A stretch of 64,000 nucleotides of DNA. It comes from Streptomyces sp. ISL-96. GTDB taxonomy: Bacteria > Actinomycetota > Actinomycetes > Streptomycetales > Streptomycetaceae. The stretch is taken from contig NZ_JAGGPA010000020.1 in NCBI RefSeq assembly GCF_018614035.1, forward strand, positions 186,001-250,000, in the 5' to 3' direction. The notes under the pieces were generated by a model. The model was not told where the DNA came from, ran no database searches, and was given only the letters and a program-made list of their open reading frames with translations. This document shows, in pieces, positions 26,549 through 35,483 of this stretch. Numbering within the stretch: position 1 is the stretch's first letter; the number at the start of each line of letters is the position of its first letter. A program made the translations under genes and the position numbers.

Positions 26549-27292
26549 TCAGGACGAGAGGTGGCCGGGCGAACGGATGGCGAATGCCGCGACGTAGCCC
26601 GCCGGCATCGCCACGTCGCCGAGGGTCCATCCCTGCGGCCCGGGCAGGGGCCCAGCACCAACGTAGTCGAGGGCGGGGCTGCGCGAGAGACCGGTTCCGA
26701 TCCCCTTGAGGTACGACTCTTTGCGCACCCACATCCGGGCGAACGCCAGTGACCTACCGGCGTAAGGCTCAGCCGCCAGCTCCGCGACTTCCACCGCGTG
26801 CAGTGAAGGCGAGACCTCCGCGACGACGTCCGCTCGGGCCACTCGCTCCACGTCCACGCCCACCGGCGCTTCGGCGGTCCCGATCAGCACCAGGTCGCCG
26901 CTGTGGGACAGTGAGAAGTGCACCCCTCCGCCGTCCACCGCGGGGCGGCCGTGCGCGTCACCGCAAGACGGGCAGTCCTCCCGGATCAGTCGTACCGCAC
27001 CGGGCGTGATTCCCAGATGGGCGCCGAGCAGCACTCGCAGCGCCACATGGGCCACGACGTAGCACCGGCGATCCGCGCTCCGGCGGAAGCGCGCCGCACG
27101 TCGACTCTCTTCTGCGTCAAGGACGTCGGAAGCGAGACGCGCGGCGTCGTCCCACTGACTCAGCGCGTCCACTCTCCACAGAGAGAGCATGCCACCGTGC
27201 GCGTCGAGGAGCGCCTGGAGCCTCGATTCCTCGGACCCCATCCCGAAAACAAACCTGGCCGCCGGTGTCATGGTCGCGAACGGCTTGACCAC
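26549..27292 (-). CDS. Sfp-type 4'-phosphopantetheinyl transferase
   Basis: The 247-aa protein shows the Sfp-family motifs: VHFSLSHSGD (about 126-135), VGVDVERV with the Mg-binding acid pair (about 144-151) and WVRKESYLKGIGTGL (about 190-204). It transfers phosphopantetheine from CoA to carrier proteins. Both PCPs of the Dap cluster and the ACP at 38578 are candidate substrates. The reading frame opens with GTG at 27292; ATG 27271 (MTPAARF) is an alternative and no strong ribosome site separates them. It is in the same direction as the NRPS operon but 304 bp upstream, so it may be a separate unit. Confidence 0.9.
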   Translation of the reverse strand: MVKPFATMTPAARFVFGMGSEESRLQALLDAHGGMLSLWRVDALSQWDDAARLASDVLDAEESRRAARFRRSADRRCYVVAHVALRVLLGAHLGITPGAVRLIREDCPSCGDAHGRPAVDGGGVHFSLSHSGDLVLIGTAEAPVGVDVERVARADVVAEVSPSLHAVEVAELAAEPYAGRSLAFARMWVRKESYLKGIGTGLSRSPALDYVGAGPLPGPQGWTLGDVAMPAGYVAAFAIRSPGHLSS

Positions 27293-27544
27293 CCACCCAG
27301 CCTAACGTCTCCACCGAGGGACGTGCGGGAGCCCGTTGCCGGGCCACGTACTCACCGTTGGTCCGGTGCCACATCCTTGCACCGGACCAATCAGCGCACG
27401 GACGCCTGAAAGAGCAGCGTCGACCGCAAGCGTCCTGTTCCGCCGCGCGATCCGGGAACCTGCCAGCAGACCTTGCGAGCAGAGGAGAAGCCAGCGGCAC
27501 GATGACAGTCCGATCACTTGGTCAGACGCTACTAGGGCCCGGGC

Positions 27545-28468
27545 TCAGAAGTGCTCGCCGCGGGAGGGGTGTGTCGGCAGCCCCAGCCCGGTGAGCCACA
27601 GGTCACCGTGGTCCCCCGCACTGATGTCATGAGCCCGCAGCTCGTCCGGACAGGTGGCCTTGCGGGCACGACACTCTGCGATGGTGAGCTCAGCGATCCG
27701 CCGGGGCGCGTCAGGATCGGTCTCCGGCAAGTCGGTACGCCAATACTGGTGTTCATCCAGGGTCTGCCAGCCGCGTTCGCGCATCTGTGCCTGTCGCTCC
27801 TGGGTCTGCTCGGTGCCCCGGTCGTGGATACCGACGGCCAGTTCGTGCCCGTGGTCGCCGGGCGTGTACGACACGATCATGTCGCGGCCCCAGTCGCGAG
27901 CGGTCCACAGGTTGAAACCGATCCAGTCACCCGGGGCCTGTACGGGGTACTGCTCCACCCACGCGGCGAGCATGAGCTCCAGACCCGTGACCGCATGATC
28001 CCAATCTCCCGCGACGATAACCCCGTTGTACGTCCACGACGAAGCTGTACCAGGACCTTCGCGGTCGAGCTGCCATATGTAGGGCAGCTTGTCGAAGTGG
28101 TGAGACTCCCCGGGGAAAAGGCCGGGGTGAGTGCGGTCAAAGACCTTCCATTCCTCATCCTCGAACGCGCCGGCGTCGTGCGCCGACAGCTCGGCACGAG
28201 TATGGTCGCCGGACAGCAGCAGGACCCGTTCACGAGTGCACCAGCGCACGCTCGGCCCCGCGACGCTGCCGCCGAGCAGGGTGGGGGCGCCGATACGCGC
28301 CACGATCGCCTCGTACACGGGACGGAAAGCCTCGCGGCGGGCGAGGCGATCCGCTCCGGCCAGGTAGGCCAGGACGGACACAGACGCCGCACCGACACCT
28401 CCCGAGAGGTTGAAGAGCCCTTCCGCTATGTCAGCGGCTTGAGTTGCGGTGTCGCTTGTGCTGGTCAT
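27545..28468 (-). CDS. Uncharacterised protein, 307 aa
   Basis: I do not recognise this protein. It has no signal peptide or membrane segment, is rich in Trp and acidic residues, and has a helical N-terminus (TQAADIAEGLFNLSGGVGAASVSVLAYLAG). A GDWDHAVTGLELMLAAWVEQYP segment and a GTEQTQERQAQMRERGWQ segment stand out. Codon use is less GC-extreme than its neighbours, which hints at horizontal origin. The start is uncertain: ATG 28468 and ATG 28477 are both possible and neither has a good ribosome site. It stands alone between the PPTase and the sugar transferase. Confidence 0.6.
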   Translation of the reverse strand: MTSTSDTATQAADIAEGLFNLSGGVGAASVSVLAYLAGADRLARREAFRPVYEAIVARIGAPTLLGGSVAGPSVRWCTRERVLLLSGDHTRAELSAHDAGAFEDEEWKVFDRTHPGLFPGESHHFDKLPYIWQLDREGPGTASSWTYNGVIVAGDWDHAVTGLELMLAAWVEQYPVQAPGDWIGFNLWTARDWGRDMIVSYTPGDHGHELAVGIHDRGTEQTQERQAQMRERGWQTLDEHQYWRTDLPETDPDAPRRIAELTIAECRARKATCPDELRAHDISAGDHGDLWLTGLGLPTHPSRGEHF

Positions 28469-28653
28469 GCGAAGCATCGTTGCAGGCATCACTGACATCC
28501 ACCCCAGCCCCCGCCAGCAGGCCCAATTGAGGCCACGACGGAGGATCACGGTCCTGACCGCAACAGAGCTCGGAACGACCCGCTAAGCCTGCGACCGGCG
28601 CTCCAAGTAGCGGCGTCGTCGCTGGGCGTATCTGGGTATCCCGCCGCGAAAAA

Positions 28654-29505
28654 TTGGGTCCGATTACCGATGATCCTGCCTCGGCGCCACCGCAGACTGC
28701 TTGCGTGCCCCCCGAACCCGACCAAACCAGCCCAGAGGGTCCGTCCTGTTCGCTAGATGTTCGCACGCAGCCCCACTTGGACACTCGTCAGGACTCCGCT
28801 GCCCCCGATCAAGTCTCTGACGTACGGGTCCACTCGGGGGCCGCCTCGATCGCAGATGCCGATATCCCGCCACGTCTCGACTGCGGCCTTCTTACAGCAA
28901 GCAGCCGCCAACTGCTCGGGAAGCGTGTTCTTGACATTGTTGTCGCCCTGCTGGCACTGATCCTGCTGTCGCCGATCGTGCTGGTGGCAGCATGCGCGAT
29001 CAAGCTGTCTTCCGCGGGGCCGGTCTTTTACCTGCAAGAGCGAGCCGGCCGCGACGGGAAGCCTTTCAGGATGTTCAAGTTTCGTTCGATGTGTCTGGAT
29101 GCGGAGCGTCAGCGGTCGGCGTATCTGGAACTGAACGAATGCGCCGGTCCCATCTTCAAGATTCGTCACGATCCGAGGGTCACGCCGGTGGGACGCGTTC
29201 TTCGCAGGTGGAGCATCGACGAGCTGCCACAATTGCTGAACGTCATACACGGCGAGATGAGTCTCGTCGGCCCGCGCCCTCCTCTTCCGGAGGAGTGTGA
29301 GCATTATGGTCCGCGAGGGCGGCAGCGATTGCTTGTGAAGCCCGGTATCACATGCATCTGGCAAGTCAGCGGCCGCTCCGATGTCGAGTTCGCTGAACAG
29401 GTGCGGATGGATCTGGACTACATCGCCAACTGGGGCCTCGCGATGGACATCATGCTCCTGGTCAGGACGGTACCGGCCGTGCTCGAGCGCCGAGGCGCCT
29501 ACTGA
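28654..29505 (+). CDS. Undecaprenyl-phosphate sugar phosphotransferase (WbaP/WcaJ-like)
   Basis: The 283-aa reading frame contains a bacterial sugar transferase domain: [18 protein letters not shown] membrane segment (about 90-112), [42 protein letters not shown] and [14 protein letters not shown]. Such enzymes start polysaccharide repeat units by moving a sugar-1-phosphate onto undecaprenyl phosphate at the membrane. The N-terminal ~75 residues are low-complexity and the first codon is TTG without a ribosome site, so the true start may be further in. The large N-terminal membrane region of long WcaJ proteins is absent, as in short PglC/WecP-like forms. It belongs to a decayed polysaccharide locus. 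Confidence 0.8.
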   Translation: MGPITDDPASAPPQTACVPPEPDQTSPEGPSCSLDVRTQPHLDTRQDSAAPDQVSDVRVHSGAASIADADIPPRLDCGLLTASSRQLLGKRVLDIVVALLALILLSPIVLVAACAIKLSSAGPVFYLQERAGRDGKPFRMFKFRSMCLDAERQRSAYLELNECAGPIFKIRHDPRVTPVGRVLRRWSIDELPQLLNVIHGEMSLVGPRPPLPEECEHYGPRGRQRLLVKPGITCIWQVSGRSDVEFAEQVRMDLDYIANWGLAMDIMLLVRTVPAVLERRGAY

Positions 29506-29570
29506 GGTTTTCTCAGCAGGCGGGCAATGGGGGCCGGCCGAGGGAACGCCGTCGGCGACATGCGCCGAGC

Positions 29571-30698
29571 TCACACCAACAACTCCCAGACGACTGCGGT
29601 CAGGGGGACCTGATCGTCGCTGCGGGAGCGAAGGACCAGCGCCTGATGGGCGAACATCGCACACCAGACGTTGGCGATGTCCTGATCGCCTGAGAAGAGA
29701 ACTCCTCCGTCCGGTCGGACGAAGCCGAGCAGCGCCCGCGTCAGCTCCTCCAGACGTCCGGCCCAGTGGTCCCCCTGCAGGTATCCAAGGCCGCGCAGCA
29801 GGAGGCCGATGCGCAAGGCCTGGGCGAGAACATCGGAACGCACGATCCCCCCTCCCACGGTCTCCGCGAGGGTTCCGTCAGCGGCTTGCAGTGCCATGAG
29901 GCGGGCGTAGAGCCTCTCGACGACCTCCAGCGCCTCGCCTTCCGTATGGAGCGCCCCGATGAGCAGGCCCTCGATCCCGTAGAGGAGCGGGTGCAACTCG
30001 CGGCACGGCCAGGCTTCCTGCAACATCGCCTCCCCGTGATCGCAGGTCCGGTGGCAGACCCGTCTGAGAGGTGTCCTGAGTACGCCATCAGGCATCCGGA
30101 GCAAGGCCGCAGCCGCTTTCAGGTGGTGCGGACCCGGTTGCGTCGACCAACGGTCGGGAAGTGGCGCGCCGGCGACCGCGTCGTGGGACCGCAGGACGGA
30201 CGCTCCCGAACACATGCTTTCGATGATGGCGCAGAGGCCGGCGGCAGGCTTCTGCCATGCGCCGTGCCGGGCGACGTCCCCGAAGCATGCGACTCCCCGC
30301 GCTGCCATCGCCAGGTCAAACGTGAACACGCCGCTGTTCCGCCAATCGGAGCGACCGGCCGACAGGTACAGCCGCGTCGGCGGAACTCCCTGTTCCGACA
30401 AGGTGCGGGTGATCCAGTCCAACGCCTGCCGACCGTGCTCATGTGCATCCGCGGCACGGTCCGGAGAGCTCGCCGCGCCCGACGCCAACCAGGCCATCGC
30501 GTTCAGGTAGTAGCCGGTGATCTCGAGGTAGACGAACTCTGGATTCCCTTCCCGGTCCAGCCATCCGGCGACCGCTCCGCGCTGGGGGCCCTCCTCGATC
30601 TGAACCCCGCTCTGCAGTAACCATCGCTCGATGCACCGGGCAGCCTCTGCTGTCTCGGCAGACAACCCGGTACCAGTGATCGAGGACGCCCCCGTCAT
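29571..30698 (-). CDS. Predicted alpha/alpha-toroid protein of unknown function
   Basis: The 375-aa protein is mostly helical, with repeated segments such as FVYLEITGYYLNAMAWLAS, GVFTFDLAMAARGV, LHPLLYGIEGLLIGAL and SDVLAQALRIGLLLRGLGY. These resemble the (alpha/alpha)6 toroid of six-hairpin glycosidase or terpenoid-cyclase-like folds. I see no decisive catalytic motif. Its ATG overlaps the stop of the epimerase gene by 4 nt (ATGA), so it was translated with a UDP-sugar enzyme and probably had a role in surface-polysaccharide synthesis or modification. No signal peptide is visible. Confidence 0.65.
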   Translation of the reverse strand: MTGASSITGTGLSAETAEAARCIERWLLQSGVQIEEGPQRGAVAGWLDREGNPEFVYLEITGYYLNAMAWLASGAASSPDRAADAHEHGRQALDWITRTLSEQGVPPTRLYLSAGRSDWRNSGVFTFDLAMAARGVACFGDVARHGAWQKPAAGLCAIIESMCSGASVLRSHDAVAGAPLPDRWSTQPGPHHLKAAAALLRMPDGVLRTPLRRVCHRTCDHGEAMLQEAWPCRELHPLLYGIEGLLIGALHTEGEALEVVERLYARLMALQAADGTLAETVGGGIVRSDVLAQALRIGLLLRGLGYLQGDHWAGRLEELTRALLGFVRPDGGVLFSGDQDIANVWCAMFAHQALVLRSRSDDQVPLTAVVWELLV

Positions 30699-31494
30699 CG
30701 CCGGAACTCCGTCCCCACCGATGGCGCCATCACCTCGCCGAGGACCTTCACGATCCGCTCACCGGCGAGGCCATCCCCATAAGGGTCATGGCGATTGGCC
30801 ATGTGCGCATAGTGGACGGGGTCCTCGAGCAGGGCGGCCACCGCTGCGACGATGTCGTTCTGATCGGTTCCGACGAGGTTGGATGTCCCAGCCCTGAGGG
30901 GCTCCTCGCGTTCCGTGCGACGGTTGACCACGAGAAGCGGTTTTCCCAAGGCTGGTGCTTCCTCCTGGATGCCGCCCGAATCCGTCACTATCAAATACGA
31001 GTCGGCGAGCATATGCGTGAACGGGATGTAGCTGCATGGCGCCAGCACCTCGACGTTCCGGGGACGGGTCCCGTTCAGGGTCTGCTGGATCATCCGGATG
31101 ACTGGCGGAGAAGGGTGACGCACCAATTGGAATTGCACGTCAGGGTAGAGACTCGCCAGCTGCCGGACAGCGTTGAAGATGGATCCAATCCCGTCGGGTA
31201 TGCTCTCGCGCCGGTGCGTGGTGATCACAATTCGACGTTGCCCTTCGGGGGGCGCGGCCGTTTGACGCGGCTGCGAGCGGGCCCAGTAGAGCGCGTCGAT
31301 GCCGGTGTTCCCGGTGAGGAATATCCGGTCTGGTGCCACCCCCTCGCGTACGAGGTTGGCCGCGGCCATCTCGCTGGGGGCGAAGTGCAGATCCGCGATC
31401 GCGCCGACGATCCGCCGGTGACCCTCTTCAGGCCAAGGAGCCCTGTTGTCATAGGTCCGCAGTCCGGCTTCGACATGAGCCACTGGCGTGGAGG
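30695..31494 (-). pseudogene. UDP-N-acetylglucosamine 2-epimerase, N-truncated
   Basis: About 265 residues of a WecB-type non-hydrolysing epimerase remain, from PVAHVEAGLRTYDNRAPWPEE to the C-terminus. They include THRRES and TDSGGIQEEAPALGKP, the UDP-GlcNAc-binding blocks. The first ~95 residues of the usual ~370 are missing: at about 31495 the sequence switches to a plus-strand deacetylase fragment. There is no ribosome site at the break. The remainder is unlikely to fold into an active enzyme because half of the first Rossmann domain is gone. Confidence 0.82.
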
Positions 31495-31929
31495 AGTGAA
31501 AGGCCGCGACGCCGGCGCCCGCGTCAGGCTGTTCCGGCCCCCGTTCGGAGCACAGACAGTGCGGAGCTATCTCGGCGTACGGGACGTCGGCCTCGACTGT
31601 GTCGTCTGGGACCTGGACAGCCTCGACTGGTGCGGTGGAAACGAGCAGGACGTCGCGGACAGTGTCATCACCCAGGCCACCGAGGGAGCATCGTCCTTGC
31701 GCATGACGGCCGCGCGGGCATCGACGAGGGTGCGAGTCCCAACCCTCCGTTCGACCGCGCCAGGATGACGGAACTCCTCATCGGCGGACTGGCGCGGCGC
31801 GGACTGCGCAACATCACCGTGTCGGACCTGCTCGCCATCGGAGACGTGCACCGCACGGTCTGGTTCTCCCACTACATACCCCCCGAGCACGACAGGTCGC
31901 GCCGCGATGTGGCTGTGGACGACCGCTGA
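31495..31929 (+). pseudogene. Polysaccharide deacetylase C-terminal fragment, frameshifted
   Basis: The fragment starts mid-gene with LFRPPFGAQTVRSY, the NodB motif around the catalytic Arg-Pro-Pro-(Phe/Tyr)-Gly, and runs to DSVITQATEGA. Near 31685 the frame changes and continues as GSIVLAHDGRAGIDEGASPN (containing the LxHD motif) to SHYIPPEHDR. The N-terminal metal-binding part is absent. It has been joined tail-in to the epimerase remnant by a rearrangement. Confidence 0.75.
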
Positions 31930-31957
31930 ACATACACATACCGGGAAGGCGGACGTG

Positions 31958-32940
31958 ATGGCGGACATGCAGGGATCAGTGCGAGCCGGCGAGCTGGACG
32001 TCGTCATCGCGACACGTGACCGCCCGGCCCACAAGCTGGCGGCCTGTCTCGGCGCGCTCTGGCGCCAGAGTTTCGAGCACTTCGGTGTGATCCTGGTCGA
32101 TGACGGCGGCCGGGACCCGGTGGCGCCTCGCGTCGAGGCGTCCCACCCCACCCGCCCGATCCGGGTCATCCGCAATGCGGAGTCGGTGGGGCCTACAGCG
32201 AGCCGCAACAAGGGTGTGGCCCTGTCGGACGCACCGTACGTGCTGTTCATCGACGACGACTGCATCTCCCATCCCGAGCTGGTCGCCCGGCACCACGCCG
32301 CACTGGCCCGTGCCGCCGGACCCGTGGTGTCCCTCGGCCCGATCCTTTCCCCGCCCGGGCGGCGCCTTCCGCCCTGGACACACTGGGACGCCGATCGTCT
32401 GGGAGGGAATACGCTCGGCTGGGCCGCGGCGAGAGCACCCCGACGTGGACCCACTGCTACACCGGCAACCTCGCGGTCCGTCGCGCGGACTTCCGTGCCG
32501 TCGGCGGCTTCGACGAACGTCTGGCCAGACAGGAGGACATCGAACTCGGCTTCCGGCTCTTCCGACTGGGCTGCCGGCTCGCATTCGACCCTGTCGCCGT
32601 CGTCTGGCACGACAGCGATCGCACCCTCCGGACATGGACCCGCGTCCCAGCCCTCAGCGCACTTTTCGACGTTCTCATCGATCAGCTCGTGCCCGATTCC
32701 GGGCGGCTGTCGTCGGTGCGCGAGGACCTGCGTCATCGGCACTGGCTGCTGCGCCTCGCCCGTCGGGTCTGCCGGACGCCGGCGGCTCGCCGGTGCGCCG
32801 TCACCGGCGCGATCGGAGCAGGATGCCTGCTCCACGTCCTACACGCCGATCGACCGTCGCTGGCGGCCTTCAGCCTGGTCTGGGATCTCGAATACACCCG
32901 CGCCCTGGCAGAGGCGACATCCGCCTCCCTGGTCTTCTGA
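31958..32940 (+). pseudogene. Family 2 glycosyltransferase with a single frameshift
   Basis: The first frame (31958 to about 32425) gives a GT-A start: LDVVIATRDRPAHKLAACLGAL, DDGGRDPV and the DxD-type motif FIDDDC. The sequence then continues in another frame as CYTGNLAVRRADFRAVGGFDERL, EDIELGFRLFRLGCRL and ends at 32940. One base change in the GGCCGCGGCGAG stretch near 32425 would restore a ~327-aa protein. It may be a sequencing error or a recent mutation. The ATG at 31958 has GGGAAGG upstream. Its job would be to extend a surface glycan. Confidence 0.78.
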
Positions 32941-33039
32941 GTCAGGAGCGGGCCGGACTTGAGGGGTGGGTGCGGCGTCGTTGCGCACCGCAGGCGTGGG
33001 CCTTGCGATGTCGGATCATCCCGGCCTGCGCTGGTGGTG

Positions 33040-33293
33040 CGTCGAACAAGGACGAAACTGCTCAACTCGGTTCCACACAAGGTCCACGACGTCGAGGGCC
33101 TCTACCCGGAGAAGTGGTTGCTGGGCCACCCCCGGTTCCACCTGCACTTCACACCGACCGGCTCGTCATGACTGAACCTTGTCGAGCGATGGTTCGCCGA
33201 GCTGACCAACAAACAGATACGACGAGGCGTCCACAAGTCCGTCCAGGCCCTGGAGAAGGACATCCGCAACTCAGAAGACCAGGGCGTGTTGCG
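33040..33293 (+). pseudogene. IS630-family transposase remnant
   Basis: In one frame the sequence reads KVHDVEGLYPEKW and then WLLGHPRFHLHFTPTGSS, a TGA where the conserved Trp should be, and LNLVERWFAELTNKQIRRG ... ALEKDIRN. These are separate parts of an IS630 transposase joined by an internal deletion that removes most of the DDE core. It is inactive. Confidence 0.75.
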
Positions 33294-33372
33294 AAAGTGC
33301 GTGCGGCGACGGACGTGCCGTAGTACTCCTGGGGAGACATAGAGACACGTTCGTTCTCACTTGGAGTCGTCG

Positions 33373-33720
33373 ATGGCCGTTCGTCGTGTTGTGCCCAACA
33401 TCCAGTCGGAGGCCGCGCAGGAGAGCCGGGAGTTCTATGGCCTGCTGGGCTTCGAGGAAGTCATGAACCACGGCTGGATCATGACGCTCGCCTCCCCGTC
33501 CAGCCCGGCAGCGCAGATCAGCGTCATGACCAGCGACAAGACCGCGCCTGTCACCTCCGACATGAGCGTCGAGGTGGACGACGTGGACGCGGCTTATGCG
33601 GTCATGCGGGAGAGCGGTGCGGAGATCATTCACCCCTTGCAGGACGAGGAGTGGGGCGTGCGGCGGTTCTTCGTCCGCGACCCCAGCGGACGGGTAGTCA
33701 ACGTGCTTGGCCACCGCTGA
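33373..33720 (+). CDS. VOC-family (glyoxalase-like) protein
   Basis: The 115-aa protein has the vicinal-oxygen-chelate fold pattern: VVPNIQSEAAQESREFYGLLGFEE, the middle MSVEVDDVDAAYAVMRESGAEI and the end WGVRRFFVRDPSGRVVNVLGH. It may be a small metal enzyme or a drug-binding (bleomycin-resistance-like) protein; the substrate is unknown. ATG 33373 has GGAG 6 nt upstream and is preferred over the in-frame TTG at 33361. It is an intact gene lodged between two transposase remnants, so it may have travelled with them. Confidence 0.82.
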   Translation: MAVRRVVPNIQSEAAQESREFYGLLGFEEVMNHGWIMTLASPSSPAAQISVMTSDKTAPVTSDMSVEVDDVDAAYAVMRESGAEIIHPLQDEEWGVRRFFVRDPSGRVVNVLGHR

Positions 33721-34054
33721 CGGCCTGGAACTTCGGCGGACGGCCGCCGCGGGCGCCGGACTTCCTGCGGTTGCGGACGTGATCGCCTTGTCCGGGATGG
33801 TGCAGCGGATCCCGCGTCATCGCAGGTAAGCACGGTTCTTGCGGGAGGCGTAGGCTTTGTCGGCCAGCACGCGATCGGGGCGAGTGCGTGAGATCCCGCC
33901 ACGGCGCCCCGGTCCGCGTCCGCCACCGTATGGCGTCGATCAGCTGTCGCCTGGTCCGTATCGGAGGGCGTCCCGGCTTCTTGGCCGTCGGCAACGACGG
34001 CTCCAGGCGGGCCCACTGCGCATCGATGGTAGCGGCCTCGGGCCGGAACAACAC
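33698..34054 (-). pseudogene. IS5-family transposase remnant
   Basis: The minus strand starts as a normal IS5-type transposase (AQWARLEPSLP, RRQLIDAIRWRTRTGAPWRD). After a deletion of the central part it resumes in another frame with RVLADKAYASRKNRAYLR, a stop, and then RGIRCTIPDKADHVRNRR and ARGGRPPKF. The DDE catalytic region is largely gone. Its end reaches into the VOC gene on the other strand. Confidence 0.78.
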
Positions 34055-34123
34055 CAGTCAACTGGCAGTTCCGCAGCGGCACAAGGCTGGCGCCGCGGCT
34101 GCCTGTGTGCAACGCTGACGGCC

Positions 34124-34426
34124 GTGATCGTCAGGGTGAGTGAGGCACGCGTACGTCCTGAACGCTTCGAAGCGTTCCACGACTGGATCGTCTCCGCGGT
34201 GCGCGAGTTTCCCGGTCAGTATTCAGGGCTGGTCGACCACGAGGTGCTGCTCGCGCCGCCCGGCTCACTGCTGTACGTCAGTCGCTGGCGCAGCGAGGAG
34301 GACTTGGTCGGCTTCGCCGGTGAGCAGTGGCGTGACCAGCCTGTGGTTCTGCCGGGCGAGGACGAGTACCTCGTGGCGCCACTTGAGGTGCGGCACTTCG
34401 CGATCGCATCTCTGAGTGGGCGTTGA
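34124..34426 (+). CDS. Antibiotic biosynthesis monooxygenase (ABM) domain protein
   Basis: The 100-aa protein has the ABM-type dimeric ferredoxin-like fold: VRVSEARVRPERFEAFHDW, then a core strand SLLYVSRWRSEEDLVGFAG and a C-terminal strand. Members include cofactor-free oxygenases (ActVA-Orf6 type) and heme-degrading or unknown proteins. The GTG at 34124 is the best start within the conserved region. It is flanked by transposase debris on both sides and has no obvious partner gene. Confidence 0.75.
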   Translation: MIVRVSEARVRPERFEAFHDWIVSAVREFPGQYSGLVDHEVLLAPPGSLLYVSRWRSEEDLVGFAGEQWRDQPVVLPGEDEYLVAPLEVRHFAIASLSGR

Positions 34427-34840
34427 TCGAGCCGCTGATCACGGCCTGGAAACAGGACCGGGTGGCGTGGTCAGCGACCGGGGACCCCGGGTCCTGTGAC
34501 CTCCGGGAGGTCGTGAACGCGATCTTCTTTTTATCAGAACCGGACAGATTGTCAGTGGCGCTTTCTGCCTCATGACTTCCCGGCCTGGTCGGCGGTGTTC
34601 TACTGCTTCGGCCTGTGGCGCGAGGACGGGCTCGACCAACGGATCCAGGAACTCCTTCGCTGCCAAGTCAGGGAAGGGGCGCCGATTAGAGGACCCGTCC
34701 CTTGTGATCACCGACACCCAGTCCGTACACGCAGCCCGGCACTGCCCTGCTCGACCAGGCGGCCGAATGGTGCAGGGAACCGCCTGGAGAAGGCCCTGGT
34801 GGACCGGGACTTCAAGGGCTGGCCGCGGCCACCGGCACGA
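34420..34840 (+). pseudogene. Second IS5-like transposase remnant
   Basis: Pieces in three frames match one transposase: LIEPLITAWKQDRVAWSATG and LREVVNAIF, then LPHDFPAWSAVFYCFGLWRED and LDQRIQELLRCQVRE, then RRLEDPSLVITDTQSVHAA, and finally TALLDQAAEWC and NRLEKALVDRDFKGW. Small indels and a missing middle make it inactive. It is a different element from the one at 33698-34054. Confidence 0.75.
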
Positions 34841-35005
34841 AGACCGTACAGGCCAGGGCTGCGTCCCGCGCACAGAGTGCGGCCCCGCCTCGCAACCACG
34901 GGGGTAAGCCGGACCCCGGGCACCGCAACCGAGGGGGTAGCGCAAGTGTCCTCCGAGGGCCGTCGCCCCTGCGCCCGCCGCCGGCCGCCGGCCGACGATG
35001 AACGC

Positions 35006-35422
35006 ATGAACACAGACACCCGCCCGGGCCTCCTCCGGCGCCTGCGCGCCCTGGACCTGCGCCTGGCGGCCTGCTGCGACCGCTGTTCTCCGTCGTCGGC
35101 CTCAGCGAGTCACTGGGCAAGCCCCTTACGCCGCTGCTGCTCACCCTGGGCATCTCACTGGTGTGGGTTCTTGCCACCGCGCGCAGGCGGGTCACCGACC
35201 CGCTGCTGACCCTTGTCACCACCGGCGTTGCCTACGCGTCGGCCACACTGGTCCTGAGCGCGGTGCTCTCGCCGATACTCAGCGGTGAGATCCAGGGACC
35301 TCTCGCCCAGCCGCAGGCGATCGTCCCGCTCTTCGCCGTCAATGCCCTCTGGGGGGGCCGCGTGCGGGGCCTGCGCGATCGGTCTGCGCGCGGCACGCGG
35401 CATCCGAAAGGCCAGCTCATGA
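35006..35422 (+). pseudogene. Small membrane protein gene with two frameshifts
   Basis: The start MNTDTRPGLLRRLRALDLRL is in one frame. From about 35090 the frame changes to LFSVVGLSESLGKPLTPLLL ... LGISLVWVLATARRRVTDPL ... GVAYASATLVLSAVLSPIL ... AIVPLFAVNALWG, with about three hydrophobic segments. At a run of seven G (about 35350) the frame shifts again to GAACGACAIGLRAARGIRKA and a TGA at 35420-35422. It is a Streptomyces-type hypothetical membrane protein of unknown function. Two shifts at GC runs may be sequence errors. Confidence 0.5.
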
Positions 35423-35483
35423 CCGTTGCCCGGCTCCAGATGGCCCGGGCTCGGCGGCCTGCTGTCGGCGATCCGTTCCCGCT

